Shown here: piece after piece, positions 1 to 8,545 of the stretch
Numbering within the stretch: position 1 is the stretch's first letter
Layout: each line of letters opens with the position of its first letter
Source: UBA1731 sp045595285
GTDB taxonomy: Bacteria; Verrucomicrobiota; Kiritimatiellia; RFP12; UBA1067
Assembly: GCA_045595285.1 (NCBI GenBank)
Contig: JAZOAC010000071.1
Coordinates: 23,573-87,572, forward strand
Reading direction: 5' to 3'
DNA length: 64,000 nucleotides
Program-made: the position numbers and the translations under genes
The notes under the pieces: model-generated
Told to the model about the DNA's origin: nothing
What the model saw: only the letters and a program-made list of their open reading frames with translations
The model's database searches: none

Positions 1-2
1 GG

Positions 3-230
3 GCGTGCGATCTTTTCGATTTCGCTCCGGTGCCGCCGCGTCTGGCGGCGACTTTCAACCGTGCGGTTTCGGATCTCAAAAGGATCAGGGATCTGCAGGA
101 AGACGGCGTATTGACTGCGGAAAGGGCGATACGGCGTCGGGATGCCGTCATCAAGGTTTTTTCGGACATCTGCCGCGAAAGAGGGATTGAATCCGGGACG
201 GTTGAAAGGCTCGTCCGGCGTCTGGATTAG
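3..230 (+). CDS. C-terminal end of an unidentified protein (5' truncated by the window edge)
   Basis: The frame is open from the first bases of the window to TAG at 228-230 and encodes 75 visible residues. The visible part is charged and probably helical, with many Arg, Asp and Glu residues and no motif I recognise. A GTG at 30 could be an internal start, but the open frame to its left suggests the gene begins outside the window. It is separated from the secretion operon by about 100 bases holding the promoter at 311-321, so it probably belongs to a different transcription unit. Function unknown. Confidence 0.5.
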   Translation, partial: ACDLFDFAPVPPRLAATFNRAVSDLKRIRDLQEDGVLTAERAIRRRDAVIKVFSDICRERGIESGTVERLVRRLD

Positions 231-310
231 CGATTAGCGGTATCAGGTACTATAATCTTGATGTTCCTTCGCGACATTGTAGAACTTTCCTGTACTTTAT
301 TGGGGGAGAG

Positions 311-321
311 TTTGGTATAAT
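311..321 (+). promoter_or_regulatory. Extended -10 promoter of the type III secretion operon
   Basis: TTTGGTATAAT carries a perfect TATAAT hexamer at 316-321 with the TG extension. No good TTGACA-like -35 lies 16-18 bases upstream. Expected transcription start is near 328, about four bases before the ATG at 332, so the first mRNA would be nearly leaderless. Confidence 0.7.
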
Positions 322-331
322 TCGCGCTTGG

Positions 332-730
332 ATGAATGCATTAGGCAGATTGGCGTCGGCTGTCGGCTATCCGCAGACTGTTCCTGCGGATGCGCTTGAG
401 TTTACATTCAAGGTGGATGACGGAGAGGTGCGCGCCATTGACCTTGAAAAGCGTCTTGTGCTGACGCGCGAAATCTCCCGCGACGAGGATGATCTTCCGA
501 GGCTGGCTTCATATTCCGCAGGGCGAATGCTCCGTGAGGCCGCTACTCTCTACTGGGATGAACGCATAGGCGCGGCGATCCTTGCGCAGGAGATTCCGGC
601 ATCGGCGACCGCCCATGAGCTGAAAGTCTTTTTCGAGACGTTTGCCGACTCTTGCGACTGGTGGTTGGCGCGTACGGCGGCGGAACCGGTAGAGTCTTCA
701 TCGTTTCCGGAGATGGTAATCCGTCCCTGA
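332..730 (+). CDS. Class I type III secretion chaperone (CesT/SycE-like)
   Basis: 132 residues, acidic, in the usual size range of dimeric CesT-type chaperones that bind secreted substrates in the cytoplasm. The visible pattern is a strand segment with FTFKVDDGEV followed by a second strand with RLVLTREI, then helices ending with the FFETFADSC region, as expected of the alpha-beta chaperone fold. It is the first gene of the operon, directly before the secretin gene. The ATG at 332 lies 10 bases after the -10 hexamer with no Shine-Dalgarno, which fits a leaderless start. The identification rests on length, fold pattern and position, not on a signature motif. Its substrate is not visible; no effector gene is next to it. 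Confidence 0.65.
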   Translation: MNALGRLASAVGYPQTVPADALEFTFKVDDGEVRAIDLEKRLVLTREISRDEDDLPRLASYSAGRMLREAATLYWDERIGAAILAQEIPASATAHELKVFFETFADSCDWWLARTAAEPVESSSFPEMVIRP

Positions 731-748
731 CTATTGCGAAAGGAAGAG

Positions 749-2635
749 ATGACTATCCTACCGACAATCAAACGGACTTTCACGCTGGCTGCAATTCTGC
801 TGATTTTCGCGTCGTCTGCATCTGCGGCGGACAAATCCGCCGTGAAGAGGCTCCCCTGGAAGAGTCCGGAGTACACTCTCATCGCAAGGCAGATGCCGAT
901 CCGCTCGGCGTTGGAGAGTTTCAGCGTCGCGCAGGGAATCCCGATCCTGCTTTCCGATCGCGTGACGGGCGTTCTGTCGGGGGACTTCAAGGGTGTCAGG
1001 CCGGATGATTTCCTCGATCGCATTTCGGCCGTGCACAATCTCACATGGTACTACGACGGCACGGCGCTCTACATCTACACAGTCGGCGAGATGGGGTCCA
1101 CACTCATAGACCTCCGCTACATGAAGGCAAGCGAAGTCCTGGCGATGATGGTGGAGTTGGGCGTCGAGGATTCGCGCTTCCCGCTCAAGACCGCGTCAAA
1201 CGGCGAACTCATCATGGTGTCGGGTCCGCCGCGGTACGTGATGCTCGTGTCGGAAATGATCGCCCGTGCGGACAAGCTGCGCGAGCAGCGTACGTTCACT
1301 TCGGTCGAGACGCGCATATTCCCTCTAAAGCATACCTGGGCGGACAATGTGAGTTTCAGCGTGACGAGCCCGGAGTCCACGGTAACGATCCGCGGCATCG
1401 CCCAGCTGCTGGAGGAGATCATGAACGCAGGGGCCGGTGCGGCGCCCGTGCGCGAAGGCGCCGTCACGAACGAGACGGACCGTCTCAGCGCCAACACGGA
1501 TTCCGCATTCCGTCCCGTGATCCGCCCTGAGAACCGTCTCAACGCCGTCGTCGTCCGCGACACTGTCACGCGCTTCCCGATGTACGAGAATCTTATAGAG
1601 CAGCTCGACAGGCCGCAGAAGCTTGTGGAGATCGGCGTCACGGTTCTGGAGCTGTCGCAGGAGGATGCGCTTGACTGGCAGATGTCGCTCAAGGTGTCCG
1701 GCGCCAAGGACGATGTCGAGGGCGCGGCGGGGCAGAACGCCGCCAATCTCTTCAATTCCGCTTCGCTCGGCGGCAAGGGGCTTGCCGGCGCCCTCACGTA
1801 TCTTGGCGACGACGTGTCGGTGTCGGCGTCGCTTACGGCGCTGAGGGAGAAGGGCAAGGCCCGTTCGATATCGCGCACTTCGATTCTCACGCTCAACAAC
1901 ATGTCTGCCGAGATGACCGATACGCAGAGCTACCATGCGCGAGTCGTCGGCACCGAGGTCGCTTCGCTGGAGGAGGTGTCCGCCGGGACGAAGCTTCAGG
2001 TGAAGCCGCGCATAGTTCCGTCCGCCTCGACGAACTCGCCCGACCGCGTGTGGCTTTCGATGGAGCTTCAGGACGGCGGATTCGAGTCGATATCCGTCGA
2101 CGCCATGCCGATGACGCGCACATCGTCGCTTGAGACGCAGGCCGCCGTGCTCGAGGGCCATTCCATCATGCTCGCCGGCTATCTCAGGGACATCAAGGAG
2201 TCCGGCGGATGGGGCATTCCGTATCTGCGCGACATCCCTTGGATCGGATGGCTGTTCGGAGGTTCAAGCGTCCGCAATGAGACCGTTCAGCGCATGTTCA
2301 TCCTTACGCCGTATGTCATCGACGTGACGACGAACGATGTCGTGGCGGTGCAGGCTGACCGCCACCGTGACATTGAGCGCGAGGAGGTCCTTGACGAGGC
2401 GTTCGACAAGGACGGAATCGAGCGCAGGGAGCGTGAGGCGCAGATGGACTTCCGACGCGAGATGCGCCAGGAACGGGCGGAGGAACGCCACGACAGGAAT
2501 GAGGCGATGCGCGGTCTCGAACGCGAAAAGCGTCGTGGCGAAATGGAGAGAGACCGCAGGGACTGGGAGAAGTGGTTCGACGAAGAGAAGCGTCGCCACG
2601 AGAATGTGAGGGACAAAGAGGACGATGCCGACTGA
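749..2635 (+). CDS. sctC: Type III secretion outer-membrane secretin SctC
   Basis: 628 residues. SctC forms the outer-membrane ring of the injectisome. A signal peptide (basic start, hydrophobic stretch, cut after the ASA region near residue 27) is followed by N0/N1-type ring modules (MPIRSALESF, LSDRVTGVLSGDF; then LRYMKASEVLAMMVELGV) and, in the second half, the secretin homology domain beginning around IGVTVLELSQEDALDW and ending near RMFILTPYVIDV. The ATG at 749 is preceded by AAAGGAAG, so it is preferred to a TTG at 734. The last ~90 residues form an extremely Arg/Glu/Asp-rich tail that I do not know from ordinary SctC proteins. The 3' end overlaps the next gene by 11 bases, indicating translational coupling. 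Confidence 0.9.
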   Translation: MTILPTIKRTFTLAAILLIFASSASAADKSAVKRLPWKSPEYTLIARQMPIRSALESFSVAQGIPILLSDRVTGVLSGDFKGVRPDDFLDRISAVHNLTWYYDGTALYIYTVGEMGSTLIDLRYMKASEVLAMMVELGVEDSRFPLKTASNGELIMVSGPPRYVMLVSEMIARADKLREQRTFTSVETRIFPLKHTWADNVSFSVTSPESTVTIRGIAQLLEEIMNAGAGAAPVREGAVTNETDRLSANTDSAFRPVIRPENRLNAVVVRDTVTRFPMYENLIEQLDRPQKLVEIGVTVLELSQEDALDWQMSLKVSGAKDDVEGAAGQNAANLFNSASLGGKGLAGALTYLGDDVSVSASLTALREKGKARSISRTSILTLNNMSAEMTDTQSYHARVVGTEVASLEEVSAGTKLQVKPRIVPSASTNSPDRVWLSMELQDGGFESISVDAMPMTRTSSLETQAAVLEGHSIMLAGYLRDIKESGGWGIPYLRDIPWIGWLFGGSSVRNETVQRMFILTPYVIDVTTNDVVAVQADRHRDIEREEVLDEAFDKDGIERREREAQMDFRREMRQERAEERHDRNEAMRGLEREKRRGEMERDRRDWEKWFDEEKRRHENVRDKEDDAD

Positions 2636-3209
2636 GGCGACCATAGAGAGCGGATTCGCGCATGTGACCGGCGGAACGTGGCTTCTCGGCGTATCCCAGC
2701 CGGCGGCGTACCGCGGCGCCTTGCGCGACCGCCGCATGGGCGGATGGATTGTTCCGGACCGCGGCCGTCTGCGCAGCGTGGAGCTTTCCGGAACGGCGTC
2801 GTGCTCCGACGCCAAACGCCCGTTCCTTGCCCGCATCGACTGCGCCGACACGCTTTCCGTCGTCTCCGAGAGGATTCTTGTGGCGCCGGCGGCGTCGCGC
2901 ACCGGATCACAGCTCGTGCGTGTGGTGCCGATGAGCTTCAGGCATGCGCTTGCCGTCACGGAGTTCAGGAATCCGGGCTGGGCCGTCACCGCCACGGCAT
3001 CGCGCGTGAACAGGTTTGTGCTGGAGGAGGGCGAGGTGCTGAGCGTGCGGCTCGAGTCGGTAGTGGCGTGGACGACCAGGCGTCCGACAGGTCACTGCCC
3101 CAGACTTGCGATGCGCGACATCCTGATTCCGCGCCGCCGCGCAAAATCGCTTTGGCTGAATTTCTACGGTCCCGGAGTCGTCTGGGCGGAGGGGGCTCAT
3201 GGCATTTGA
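2625..3209 (+). CDS. AIM24/TIGR00266-like beta-rich protein inside the secretion operon
   Basis: 194 residues. The C-terminal half resembles AIM24-family proteins: RFVLEEGEVLSVRLESVVAW matches the family's conserved glycine-glutamate turn and VAW segment, and the end has the GPGVVWAEG signature (family form: GPG.VWLQS). No signal peptide or membrane segment is visible. It starts inside the 3' end of sctC and overlaps the next gene by 11 bases, so it is locked into the operon. AIM24-fold proteins are poorly understood; a role in injectisome assembly is inferred only from position. The assignment depends on the last ~80 residues; the N-terminal half is not recognised. Confidence 0.55.
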   Translation: MPTEATIESGFAHVTGGTWLLGVSQPAAYRGALRDRRMGGWIVPDRGRLRSVELSGTASCSDAKRPFLARIDCADTLSVVSERILVAPAASRTGSQLVRVVPMSFRHALAVTEFRNPGWAVTATASRVNRFVLEEGEVLSVRLESVVAWTTRRPTGHCPRLAMRDILIPRRRAKSLWLNFYGPGVVWAEGAHGI

Positions 3210-4374
3210 CGCCGCACAGCTCCTGAGGCACGCGATTGCGCCGGACCGGTTCGACCAGCTCCGTTCCGCGGAGGCGCCTGCCGCCGCACAGACTCCCGTC
3301 GAGGTCGGCCGCGCGATGGGCATGGCGGTCGTCGTTGAGCAGAATCCTGCCGCCGAACTCCAGGACGCGATGGAAGAGCTTTCCATGCACTTCGAGGAGA
3401 AGGCCGCGAAGAAGCTTGGCGAACGGAAGCTCGGCGAGACGCGTTCGCGAGCGTCGGCGTATCTTGAAGCGGTGGAGGCATGGGAGAAGACGCTTCCGGA
3501 CATGCCCGACAGGGAGTTCATGGACAGGGCTCTCCGCAACCTGCGCCAGGCGATGCAGAACGGTGGCGATCTGCCCGATGCCGGACGCCTTCTTCAGGAG
3601 CTTGCGAAGGGGTCGGAGGATCCTTCGCACCAGTTTGCGATGCTCGACATCCTTGAGGCGGCGCTTGGCGAGGGGGACGAGGCACTGCGCGATCTTGTCG
3701 GTGCGGCGCGCGAACAGCTGGTCAAGGAGAAGGGGGCGGAGGTCTCCGCCGGAATCAATCTTGCCCGCGAGGTCAATGCCCGCGCGACCACTCCGGAGGA
3801 GATGCAGTCGCTTCGCGATCTCTATCGCGGCGAGGTAATCGGCTTCACGACGCCGCAGGACTGCTACCGTTCGCTCGTCGCGTCCCGCGGAATCGCCGGA
3901 CTTTCCGCCGCAATTGAATTCCTGCTTGCAGGCTGCGGCGCGGACCTGCAGAGTCCGTCGCCTTCGCAGATGCCGGAGGAGCTTCGCCGGATCATGCTCG
4001 ATCTCCAGTGCGTGCAGGTGCTGCGCACGGTGTTCGACAGTCTTGCCGCATTGGTGTCGCGCATGTCGGCGCAGTTCGGCGAGACGTGCCGCTTCGGCGG
4101 AGAGGCCATGACAGGCAAGGTGCTGGATTTCACGGAACGTCCGTTCGTCTCGGCGCGCGACATCGCGGGATTCGTGGCGGAAAGCGGAATCGTGAAGCTG
4201 TTGGCGCAGATGGATTTCTGCCGGGAGATGATGGGTGTGTTCCGTCAGCTTTCGTCGCGGCTGTTTTCGTCCGAGGAGGACCGTGCGCGCCTTGTCGACG
4301 CCACGCAGGAGCATCTGGACGGGCTCGTATCCCTCGAGGACGAGACCGGACAGGAAGAGGGAGGTGCTTCGTGA
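3199..4374 (+). CDS. sctW: Type III secretion gatekeeper SctW (YopN/CopN/InvE family)
   Basis: 391 residues, almost entirely helical. The gatekeeper caps the export apparatus and sets the order of secretion of translocators and effectors. The length fits a full SctW including a TyeA-like C-terminal module (visible from about residue 300: TERPFVSARDIAGFVAESG and MDFCREMMGVFRQL). The central DLPDAGRLLQELAKGSEDPSHQFAMLD-like region is the typical helical core. It follows the AIM24-like gene with an overlap and is followed by a small chaperone gene, the same arrangement as yopN-tyeA-sycN in Yersinia and copN with its chaperone in Chlamydia. Family assignment is from pattern and context. Confidence 0.8.
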   Translation: MAFDAAQLLRHAIAPDRFDQLRSAEAPAAAQTPVEVGRAMGMAVVVEQNPAAELQDAMEELSMHFEEKAAKKLGERKLGETRSRASAYLEAVEAWEKTLPDMPDREFMDRALRNLRQAMQNGGDLPDAGRLLQELAKGSEDPSHQFAMLDILEAALGEGDEALRDLVGAAREQLVKEKGAEVSAGINLAREVNARATTPEEMQSLRDLYRGEVIGFTTPQDCYRSLVASRGIAGLSAAIEFLLAGCGADLQSPSPSQMPEELRRIMLDLQCVQVLRTVFDSLAALVSRMSAQFGETCRFGGEAMTGKVLDFTERPFVSARDIAGFVAESGIVKLLAQMDFCREMMGVFRQLSSRLFSSEEDRARLVDATQEHLDGLVSLEDETGQEEGGAS

Positions 4375-4763
4375 CGATGGTGCCTGCATGGCTCAATGAC
4401 ATTGTGCGTGAATTTGCCGCCGGTCTTGGGCTGAAGGACTTCGCGCTCAGCTCTGAAGGCGCTGCGGCGCTTCGCTTTGAGAGCGGAGTGGCGTTCCGCC
4501 TTGAATATGCGATGGATCGTCTCACGTTGTCCATGTCTGCGGAATCGCCTGCGGATGTCGCGGCGGCGAAACTCCTGCTTGCGTCTGCGGATCCGCTGCG
4601 GCGCGGGAGGTTTGTGCTCAGGACGGGAATCATCGGAAAGCCGCCGCGCGCAGTCTTTGCGGTGCGCCTGGAGTCTGCGGAGGTTACGCTCGGCAATCTG
4701 GATTCGGCGATGTCCGAACTTTGGCGCGCGATGGAGAACTTCAGAAGGAGGCTCGGCGCATGA
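4371..4763 (+). CDS. Small type III secretion chaperone next to SctW (SycN/YscB-type)
   Basis: 130 residues. A GTG at 4371 overlaps the sctW stop codon and is preceded by GGGAGG at 4359-4364; an in-frame ATG at 4377 is the alternative. The protein shows the CesT-like alternation of helix (WLNDIVREFAAGLGL) and strands (ALRFESGVAFRLEY, RLTLSMSAES) expected of class I chaperones. In Yersinia the gatekeeper YopN is served by SycN/YscB and in Chlamydia CopN by Scc1, encoded beside it, so this protein most likely binds SctW. The function is inferred from position and fold pattern; no catalytic motif is expected in this family. Confidence 0.65.
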   Translation: MTMVPAWLNDIVREFAAGLGLKDFALSSEGAAALRFESGVAFRLEYAMDRLTLSMSAESPADVAAAKLLLASADPLRRGRFVLRTGIIGKPPRAVFAVRLESAEVTLGNLDSAMSELWRAMENFRRRLGA

Positions 4764-5140
4764 AGACGGCGCATACGGCAGAGACGATCCGTTTCGACAC
4801 CGGCATTTCGGTGGCGGAGTTCGCGTCCGGCGACGGCGGCGCTCCGGGCGGCGAACGGCAGAAGCAGCTTCTGCCGGGCTCCACCACGGTGAGCGAGGCC
4901 CTGTCGAACATCTTTCCGGAGGGGGAAAGCGTCGTCGGTGAGATCATGAGCGCGCTGGTCGCGGGGAACAGCGCGTATCTCAGGACGCCTGCCGGGTTCA
5001 GCCAGACCGCGCGTTCGGCGCTCAGGACCCTGCGTTCGAAGAAAGGCGCGGCCGCCGCGCGCGCGGTGCGTGAGCTCGAGAGCCTGCTTGCGGACACCGA
5101 AGTGTTCGAGCACTACCGCGCGGCGCTGCTGGAAACCTGA
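4760..5140 (+). CDS. Small secretion-operon protein at the SctX (YscX) position
   Basis: 126 residues, ATG overlapping the previous stop (ATGA). It lies exactly between the SctW chaperone and SctV, where Yersinia has yscX (122 residues, followed by yscY and then yscV). Visible similarities to YscX, as I recall it, are a proline-containing N-terminal third, an LSNIFPEG segment comparable to its LERLYP region, a (T/S)PAGF turn and a C-terminal amphipathic helical pair. No YscY counterpart is seen between it and sctV. The call is inference from synteny and weak resemblance; it could also be an unrelated secreted early substrate. Confidence 0.45.
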   Translation: MKTAHTAETIRFDTGISVAEFASGDGGAPGGERQKQLLPGSTTVSEALSNIFPEGESVVGEIMSALVAGNSAYLRTPAGFSQTARSALRTLRSKKGAAAARAVRELESLLADTEVFEHYRAALLET

Positions 5141-5156
5141 GGGAGCTGGACGGAAC

Positions 5157-7247
5157 ATGCTCGGGAAACTCATAAGAGTCACAAACGCATTCAGCCGCTT
5201 CGGCGACCTGGTGCTTGCGTTCCTTGTGGTTTTCATCATAGGTCTGCTGATCGTGCCGCTGCCGACGCCTGTGATGGACTTCCTCATCTCCGTGAACCTG
5301 ATGATCTCCACGGTGATGCTGATGCTCTCGCTCTATCTGCCGAGGGCGCTTGCGTTCTCGACCTTCCCGTCGATGCTGCTCTTCACCACGCTGTTCCGCC
5401 TTGCGCTGAACGTGTCGACTACGCGACTCATCCTGCTGCATGCCGATGCCGGACAGATCATCTACACGTTCGGCAACTTCGTCGTCGGCGGCAACTTCGT
5501 CGTTGGCGCCGTGATCTTCCTCATCATCACGATCGTGCAGTTCGTGGTGATCGCCAAGGGCGCAGAGCGCGTCTCCGAGGTCGGCGCGCGCTTCACGCTC
5601 GACGCCATGCCCGGCAAGCAGATGTCCATCGACGCCGACATGCGCGCCGGTGCGATCGACCAGGAGACGGCCAAGTTCCGCCGCAACGAGCTCGCCAAGG
5701 AATCGCAGCTCTACGGCGCGATGGACGGCGCGATGAAGTTCGTCAAGGGCGACGCCATCGCAGGGCTCATCATGACCGCCATCAACATTGTGGGCGGCAT
5801 CTGCATCGGCGCGTTCATGAAAGACTGGGAGATCGGCAAGGCGGTCCAGACGTATTCGATCCTCACGATCGGCGACGGTCTTGTGTCCCAGATTCCGGCG
5901 CTTCTCGTGTCCATAACGGCCGGCGTGATTGTGACGCGCGTCGGAGACGAGGCGAACAAGCCGCTCGGACAGGATATCGTGGACCAGTTCTTCGCCCAGC
6001 CGAAGGCGATCCTTCTCGGCGGCGTCATGCTTGTGGGGATCGGCTTGATCCCCGGCTTCCCGAAGGTCGTGATATTCCCGCTGGCCCTTGTTGTCGGCGG
6101 ACTCGGCTATGCGCTGGTGTATTCCGCCCGCAAGGCTGCCGAACACGCCGCCAAGGCCGCGGATCCGCTTGCCGCCGCCGCTCCGTCGGAAGGCACGAAG
6201 CCAAGGCCTAAGAAGAAGTCGGGCGACGATTTCGCGATGGTCACGCCGCTGACGGTGGATATAGACGCAGACATCCGCACGGCTCTCACGTACGACGAGC
6301 TGAACGAGCAGATCATGTCCATCCGCCGCGCCCTCTACCATGATCTCGGCGTTCCGTTCCCTGGAATCAACCTGTCCCTCAATCCCGCGATGAAGGACGG
6401 CAAGTACCGTCTGCTCGTGAACGAGGTCCCGGTTTCGGAGGGCGTGCTGAAGAAGGGATTCGTCTTTGCGCTCGAATCTGCGGACAATCTGTCCGCCACC
6501 GGCGTCTCGTTCGAGAAGGGCAAGGCGTTCCTTGCCGGATACGAGACGAACTGGGTGAGGCAGGAGGACAGGAACGCGCTTGAGGAGGGCGGCATCCGTT
6601 CGCTCGACCTGAACGGCGTTCTCACCTACCATCTATCGGGCGTTCTCCGCCGCTATGCGCACGAGTTCCTTTCCCTGCAGGAGACGCGGCTGCTCTTCGA
6701 CCACATGGAGCGCGAAGCTCCTGAACTCGTGCGCGAGGTGCAGCGCGTGCTCCCCCTCCAGAAGATCACGGACGTGCTCCAGCGTCTCGTGCAGGAGGGG
6801 ATCTGCATCCGCGATCTCAAGCGCATCACGCAGACGCTCATCGAATGGGGGCAGAAGGAAAAGGACGCCGTCCTGCTCGTGGAGTATGTCCGAAGCGCTC
6901 TGTGCCGCTACATCTCCTACAAGTTCTCCGGCGGGCAGAACATCATCGCCGCCTATCTGCTCGATCCTGCGCTTGAGGAGAAGATACGCAAATCGGTCCG
7001 CCAGACTTCCGGCGGAAGCTATCTCGCCATGGATCCGACGACGGTGCGCTCCATCCTCGCCGTCGTCAAGAAGACGATCGGAGACCTTTCGAAGATTCCG
7101 CAGAAGCCGGTCATAATCGTCTCTGTCGATATCCGCCGCTACTTCCGCAAGATGATAGAGAAGGACTATTACGAACTGCCGGTCCTCTCGTTCCAGGAGC
7201 TTTCGCAGGAAATCAACATCCAGCCGTTGGGGAGGCTTAAGCTGTGA
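5157..7247 (+). CDS. sctV: Type III secretion export-gate protein SctV
   Basis: 696 residues, the usual length of SctV/FlhA proteins. About eight transmembrane helices occupy the first ~330 residues; the FHIPEP-family signature is visible at about residues 145-167 (RFTLDAMPGKQMSIDADM...). The C-terminal ~340 residues are the cytoplasmic ring domain that binds chaperone-substrate complexes. The ATG at 5157 follows GGGAGCTGGACGGAAC, a plausible ribosome site; longer upstream frames run into the preceding gene. Non-flagellar assignment rests on the surrounding genes (SctC, SctW, SctF); no flagellar gene is in the window. The next gene overlaps by 4 bases. Confidence 0.93.
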   Translation: MLGKLIRVTNAFSRFGDLVLAFLVVFIIGLLIVPLPTPVMDFLISVNLMISTVMLMLSLYLPRALAFSTFPSMLLFTTLFRLALNVSTTRLILLHADAGQIIYTFGNFVVGGNFVVGAVIFLIITIVQFVVIAKGAERVSEVGARFTLDAMPGKQMSIDADMRAGAIDQETAKFRRNELAKESQLYGAMDGAMKFVKGDAIAGLIMTAINIVGGICIGAFMKDWEIGKAVQTYSILTIGDGLVSQIPALLVSITAGVIVTRVGDEANKPLGQDIVDQFFAQPKAILLGGVMLVGIGLIPGFPKVVIFPLALVVGGLGYALVYSARKAAEHAAKAADPLAAAAPSEGTKPRPKKKSGDDFAMVTPLTVDIDADIRTALTYDELNEQIMSIRRALYHDLGVPFPGINLSLNPAMKDGKYRLLVNEVPVSEGVLKKGFVFALESADNLSATGVSFEKGKAFLAGYETNWVRQEDRNALEEGGIRSLDLNGVLTYHLSGVLRRYAHEFLSLQETRLLFDHMEREAPELVREVQRVLPLQKITDVLQRLVQEGICIRDLKRITQTLIEWGQKEKDAVLLVEYVRSALCRYISYKFSGGQNIIAAYLLDPALEEKIRKSVRQTSGGSYLAMDPTTVRSILAVVKKTIGDLSKIPQKPVIIVSVDIRRYFRKMIEKDYYELPVLSFQELSQEINIQPLGRLKL

Positions 7248-8533
7248 ACGTGCTTCTGAAGATAGTGCAGGGTCCGAACGCGGGCGCGGAGATCGTGCTT
7301 GCCGGAGGGATGACCGTAAGCCTCGGCAAGGGGGATTCGTGCGACATACTTCTAGCCGACCAGTCTCTGGCCGATCTGGCGTGCGAACTTGAGGTGAACG
7401 ACGAGCGGGTCCGCATGCTTCTGCCGGGAGGCGTGGAGGAGCGCCTCGAGCCGTTCCGCGTAAAGTTTCTCGGGGAGACGACTGCGATAGCGATTGGCCC
7501 CGAGACGGGCGCCTGGGATGAACTTGTATGGCCGTCCCGCAATGTTGCGGTGGCGTCGGATGCCGAAGGTGGCGGCGAGGAAGAAGTGCCGGGCGAAAAG
7601 CCGGAGGCTCCGGCATCGGGAAAATCCTCTTCCGGGAAAAGAAAGTGCTGTGGCTGCGGCTGCATGGTTGCATTGCTTCTGCTGTCGCCGGCCCTGTTTG
7701 CGCTGCTTGTGTTTCTGCTGTGGCCGGTCCGTTCCGGAGTGGCGAAGCTGCTGGGGCCTGCGTCCGGACATGTGCGGCCTGTCGCCTACGTGGTGCATGA
7801 TGCCGGCCTCGCCGTTTCCGGCATGGTGTGCGATTTGGCTGGCGGATGCCTTTCGGGTCGGGAGGACGCCGGGGCCGTCACGCCGCCGCCAGGCATCAAG
7901 GACATTGCGGCGGAGTACGGTCTTTCGTGCGCGGAGACGAACGGTTCATGCATGCTCTCCGGCAATTTCTCCACCCGTGCGCAGAGGCTGGCGGCAACGG
8001 CTGCGGCGTATGCCGCCAGGCCCGGGGTGATGCTTGACCTTTCGGACGACGAGTCCATGCGGTCTGCCGCGTCCGAGGTGCTGGAGCTTGTCACGGAAGG
8101 AAAGCTCGCGGTGCATTCCGCGACGAACAGGGTCATTGCGCTTGCCGGATTCGCTCCCGGTGCCGCCAGCCTCAAAACCGCGCTCGAGGCGATCCGGGCG
8201 GATGTCCCGCATGTCAGGGACGTCGATTGTACGCGCGTAGTGCTTGCCGAGTCGACGGGTATTGCGGCGGCGGTCGGGCAGTCGGTTGCGGACACCGGCA
8301 GGCCTACGGTAAAGGGCGTAAAGGTGGCGCGCGTCCGTCGCGACAGGCGCAAAAGCGCTGCGCCGAAAATGCCGGTCGTCGGAGTGATGACCGTTCCCTA
8401 TCCGTGCATTGTGCTGAAGGACGGATCCCGCGTGACCGAAGGCGCGGAATTCGGAGGCTTCATAATCGACAGGATCGGCGCCGACACGATCCGCATCAAG
8501 GGACCGGAAGGCGTGTTTGAATGGAGGCCGTGA
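7244..8533 (+). CDS. sctD: Type III secretion inner-membrane ring protein SctD
   Basis: 429 residues, GTG start overlapping the sctV stop. Three parts are visible: an N-terminal cytoplasmic FHA-like domain (residues ~1-100; LLKIVQGPNAGAEIVLAGG, SLGKGDSCDILL, DQSLAD), a low-complexity linker, one transmembrane helix at about 142-162, and a periplasmic part of about 260 residues with a BON/ring-building-like region (LSGNFSTRAQ..., LVTEGKLAVHSATNRVIALAG) and a short conserved-looking end (VLKDGSRVTEGAEFGG). The single-helix FHA-TM-periplasm layout is diagnostic of SctD. Four cysteines (C135, C136, C138, C140) sit immediately before the helix, which is unusual. It is followed by sctE-F-G-I, the same order as chlamydial cdsD-E-F-G. 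Confidence 0.85.
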   Translation: MNVLLKIVQGPNAGAEIVLAGGMTVSLGKGDSCDILLADQSLADLACELEVNDERVRMLLPGGVEERLEPFRVKFLGETTAIAIGPETGAWDELVWPSRNVAVASDAEGGGEEEVPGEKPEAPASGKSSSGKRKCCGCGCMVALLLLSPALFALLVFLLWPVRSGVAKLLGPASGHVRPVAYVVHDAGLAVSGMVCDLAGGCLSGREDAGAVTPPPGIKDIAAEYGLSCAETNGSCMLSGNFSTRAQRLAATAAAYAARPGVMLDLSDDESMRSAASEVLELVTEGKLAVHSATNRVIALAGFAPGAASLKTALEAIRADVPHVRDVDCTRVVLAESTGIAAAVGQSVADTGRPTVKGVKVARVRRDRRKSAAPKMPVVGVMTVPYPCIVLKDGSRVTEGAEFGGFIIDRIGADTIRIKGPEGVFEWRP

Positions 8534-8545
8534 GGAAAGGTTCTG

